Shown: piece by piece, positions 18,542 to 20,418 of the stretch
Layout of the letters: every line of letters begins with the position of its first letter
Numbering within the stretch: position 1 is the first letter of the stretch
Origin: Mesotaenium endlicherianum
Taxonomy: Eukaryota > Streptophyta > Zygnematophyceae > Zygnematales > Mesotaeniaceae
Assembly (NCBI GenBank): GCA_009602735.1
Contig: WELA01005813.1
Location: 28,869-49,286 of the forward strand
Length of the DNA stretch: 20,418 nt
Direction of reading: 5' to 3'
The notes under the pieces: model-generated
Databases searched by the model: none
What the model was told of the DNA's origin: nothing
The model's input: the letters and a program-made list of their open reading frames with translations, nothing else
Made by a program: the position numbers and the translations under genes

Positions 18542-20418
18542 AGCGTCTTTTCCTTGACAGCTTGTGGCTCTGAGGTTTCCAGCACGTCAAAAAGGAGATA
18601 CCTACTCGCATGTGATCTCGCATCTCTGAGCTTTTGAATATTGGTCCGGATCAACGGCCAGCTTTGGTGTCCAGAGTTAGGGTCGAGGTGAAGTAGGCCC
18701 CGTATGTGGTAAAAATTTGCTTCCGCTTTATGTTTCAAGTTGACATCATGTCAGTCTCTGAAGGAAAGTGGTTCGTCAGGTGCTTGTTTCAGAAGTATAA
18801 CGCACCCCAACGTTGCTGTAGTCGGCTTGTAGGAACTCGTGAAGACATCACCAAGTTGGGTGGTTCTGTTGCCGGGCCGGTTATATATTTGTGGAGGGCT
18901 AAATCCAAGCTGCAACAATAATTTGCAAATATATTCTCCAGATGTCTTTCATGGTTTACCCTAGGCTTTTGAGAGCTTGCATGGACAGCTCACGCTTAGT
19001 AGATGTGGAGTGCCTTGTATGGGGCTAGCTTGAATTGCACTGGTCACAACTGCTTGAAGATGCAGCCTAACAATGTTGTGTAATACAATTGACGTTGACA
19101 TATTACAGTTGCAGTGGAGAGTCGTGGTCAACTTCTCATGCAGACAGCAATTGATATCGATTAACTACATGGGCTCGAGCGTGCCCAGTCCCACTTGGAT
19201 GTACTTTGATATCCTGAATTTGAGGGTTCGAGTCGTTTTTTGTTTCAAACCAAAATTTGACAATGGTATGATGAACGTAGGTCAAGGATGTAAACAGCTA
19301 CGCTTGCATATCATCATTGCATTTTGCTACCTGCCTGGTACTTCGACACTTCCAATCAGTTCTCTCCTTTCCACGTGAAACAATCTGAACTCAAACTGTC
19401 CAACAGCTTCATTTGCGTGGCGCTTGAGGACGTGAGCTAGCACACATACGCCACCTTCAAAATACAAGATGGATAGAGCTGGGGCAGTAAAGTCCCATAG
19501 GAGGCGAGAATGAATGGGGGGGAGAAAGCAAGAGGGGCAAGGGATTAAGAGAGAGGGAGGTGCAAGGGGGGGAGAGAGATGCACGTCAGGTGACTCTCTA
19601 ATGCTCTTTATCAGCGTGGACGGGACGCATCCCTTTGCATCCATTTGACTTCACTCGTGGCGTGGATGGGCACGCCTTGCCCAGACCCTCTCCTGCGCGC
19701 TTGCAAGACTCAAACGGCGCGCACCCCACTGTCGCCTGACTGACTGACAGCCCTTCCAAACCCCCGGGCCCCTCTCGACTGCGACTCTAGTCAGCGATTG
19801 GCGTTTGTGACTACTGCTGCCCCACTGCGCCTGCATACCGCTGAGAGGGCCAAATATCTCGAAGAGCAAACAAAAGACTTTTTTGATGGCATGTGAGCGC
19901 TTCCCTTGCCTTGGATGTCTGACACCTTCCTGGACCCTGGATCCAGTCCCACCTCTGCCACCTCGGGTCGCGACAGCAGAGCCCAAGCAACACCCTCCTG
20001 CCCCTCTCCGCCCCCCCCCTGCGACCTTTTCCTAGGGTGTGCTGCGGACATGCAATTCGCAGATGGCATTGCAGCCTTGCAGGACTCACCAGGCGACACA
20101 TTAGGCCACGTCGCTGGCACGCTGACAGCTGGCGCGATTCCGGGAGTCACATTTGAGCTGCAGTCAGTATGAGCGGCCGCTGGCACGGTGAGGGGCCAGT
20201 CTCTGCCTGCCTAAGAGGCTGCCAGGTGTCCAGCAGCTGGCAAGTGGACTCTGAAATGACAGCTGCCACCTATGCACATCCAAATTGATTTCCAGATGTG
20301 CATGCTTGCGCGCCAGCCTGTCCGCCTGCTGACACATGCACAGACACGCACAAACGTGAACATTTACAGGCGCGCTTGCGCGCGCACACACCCACGCGTG
20401 GTCGCTCCCCCCCCCCCC
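18542..20418. other. 3' flank of RGLG copy 2 with no secure gene
   Basis: This should begin with the 3' UTR of copy 2; a TGTAA motif lies at 19079. A G/A-rich stretch (about 19514-19580) and C-runs (about 20010-20020) are present. One weak exon candidate on the plus strand follows the acceptor TTTTCCTAG at 20035. It is open to a TGA at 20170, with the peptide stretch GDTLGHVAGTLTAGAIPGVT. The opposite strand is also open there (SNVTPGIAPAVSVPATWP, then a GTGAGT donor), so neither strand can be favoured. Confidence 0.5.
20404..20418. repeat. Poly-C run at the right edge
   Basis: The window ends in an uninterrupted run of C after gtcgct. Together with the (AG)n at the left edge this suggests that both ends are assembly breaks in simple sequence. 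Confidence 0.9.

Noticed and set aside
19170..19240. A tRNA-like T-arm motif (ggttcgagtc)
   Set aside because: The flanking bases do not form a T stem and no acceptor or anticodon arm fits upstream.

Overview
This is eukaryotic nuclear DNA. Its genes are split by many short introns with GT...AG borders, and most donors resemble GTGAGT or GTAAG. The gene families point to the green plant lineage: two genes encode RGLG-type copine/vWA plus RING ubiquitin ligases, a plant family. A GC-rich intergenic landscape full of dinucleotide repeats suggests an alga or early-diverging green plant, but I cannot place it further. The window starts in an (AG)n run and ends in a poly-C run, so it is probably a whole contig that broke at simple repeats.

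Layout. (1) 1-566 holds (AG)n, (CA)n, (TG)n and alternating GC-rich DNA, with no gene recognised. (2) 567-851, minus strand: one 95-codon exon with a SAP-like motif, continuing past the left edge. (3) 1352-5599, minus strand: the 5' six exons (963 codons) of a RECQL4-like helicase gene. It has an Sld2-like N-terminus, a long disordered basic region with an internal SAP motif, and helicase motifs 0, I, Ia and II. The gene breaks off right after the DEAH box, beside a purine tract, and the second helicase lobe is absent. (4) 5600-6804: a 1.2-kb divergent intergenic/promoter region. (5) 6805-11501, plus strand: RGLG copy 1, 426 aa. (6) 11502-13200: intergenic. (7) 13201-18541, plus strand: RGLG copy 2, 537 aa, a tandem duplicate whose shared introns have the same positions and phases. 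(8) 18542-20418: 3' flank with no secure gene.

The main interest is how the two tandem RGLG genes diverged. Copy 1 keeps an MG-type N-terminus (predicted myristoylation) and carries two side-by-side versions of one vWA exon. Both are 106 nt with the same phase, separated by 79 nt, and only one of them can be spliced in without shifting the frame. Copy 2 has one version of that exon, a different first exon without Gly2, an extra intron, and about nine new repeats of a Tyr/Gln/Pro motif between the vWA and RING domains. The pair therefore differs in predicted membrane targeting, in one splice-selectable segment and in a low-complexity linker. This reading comes from manual splicing and needs transcript evidence.
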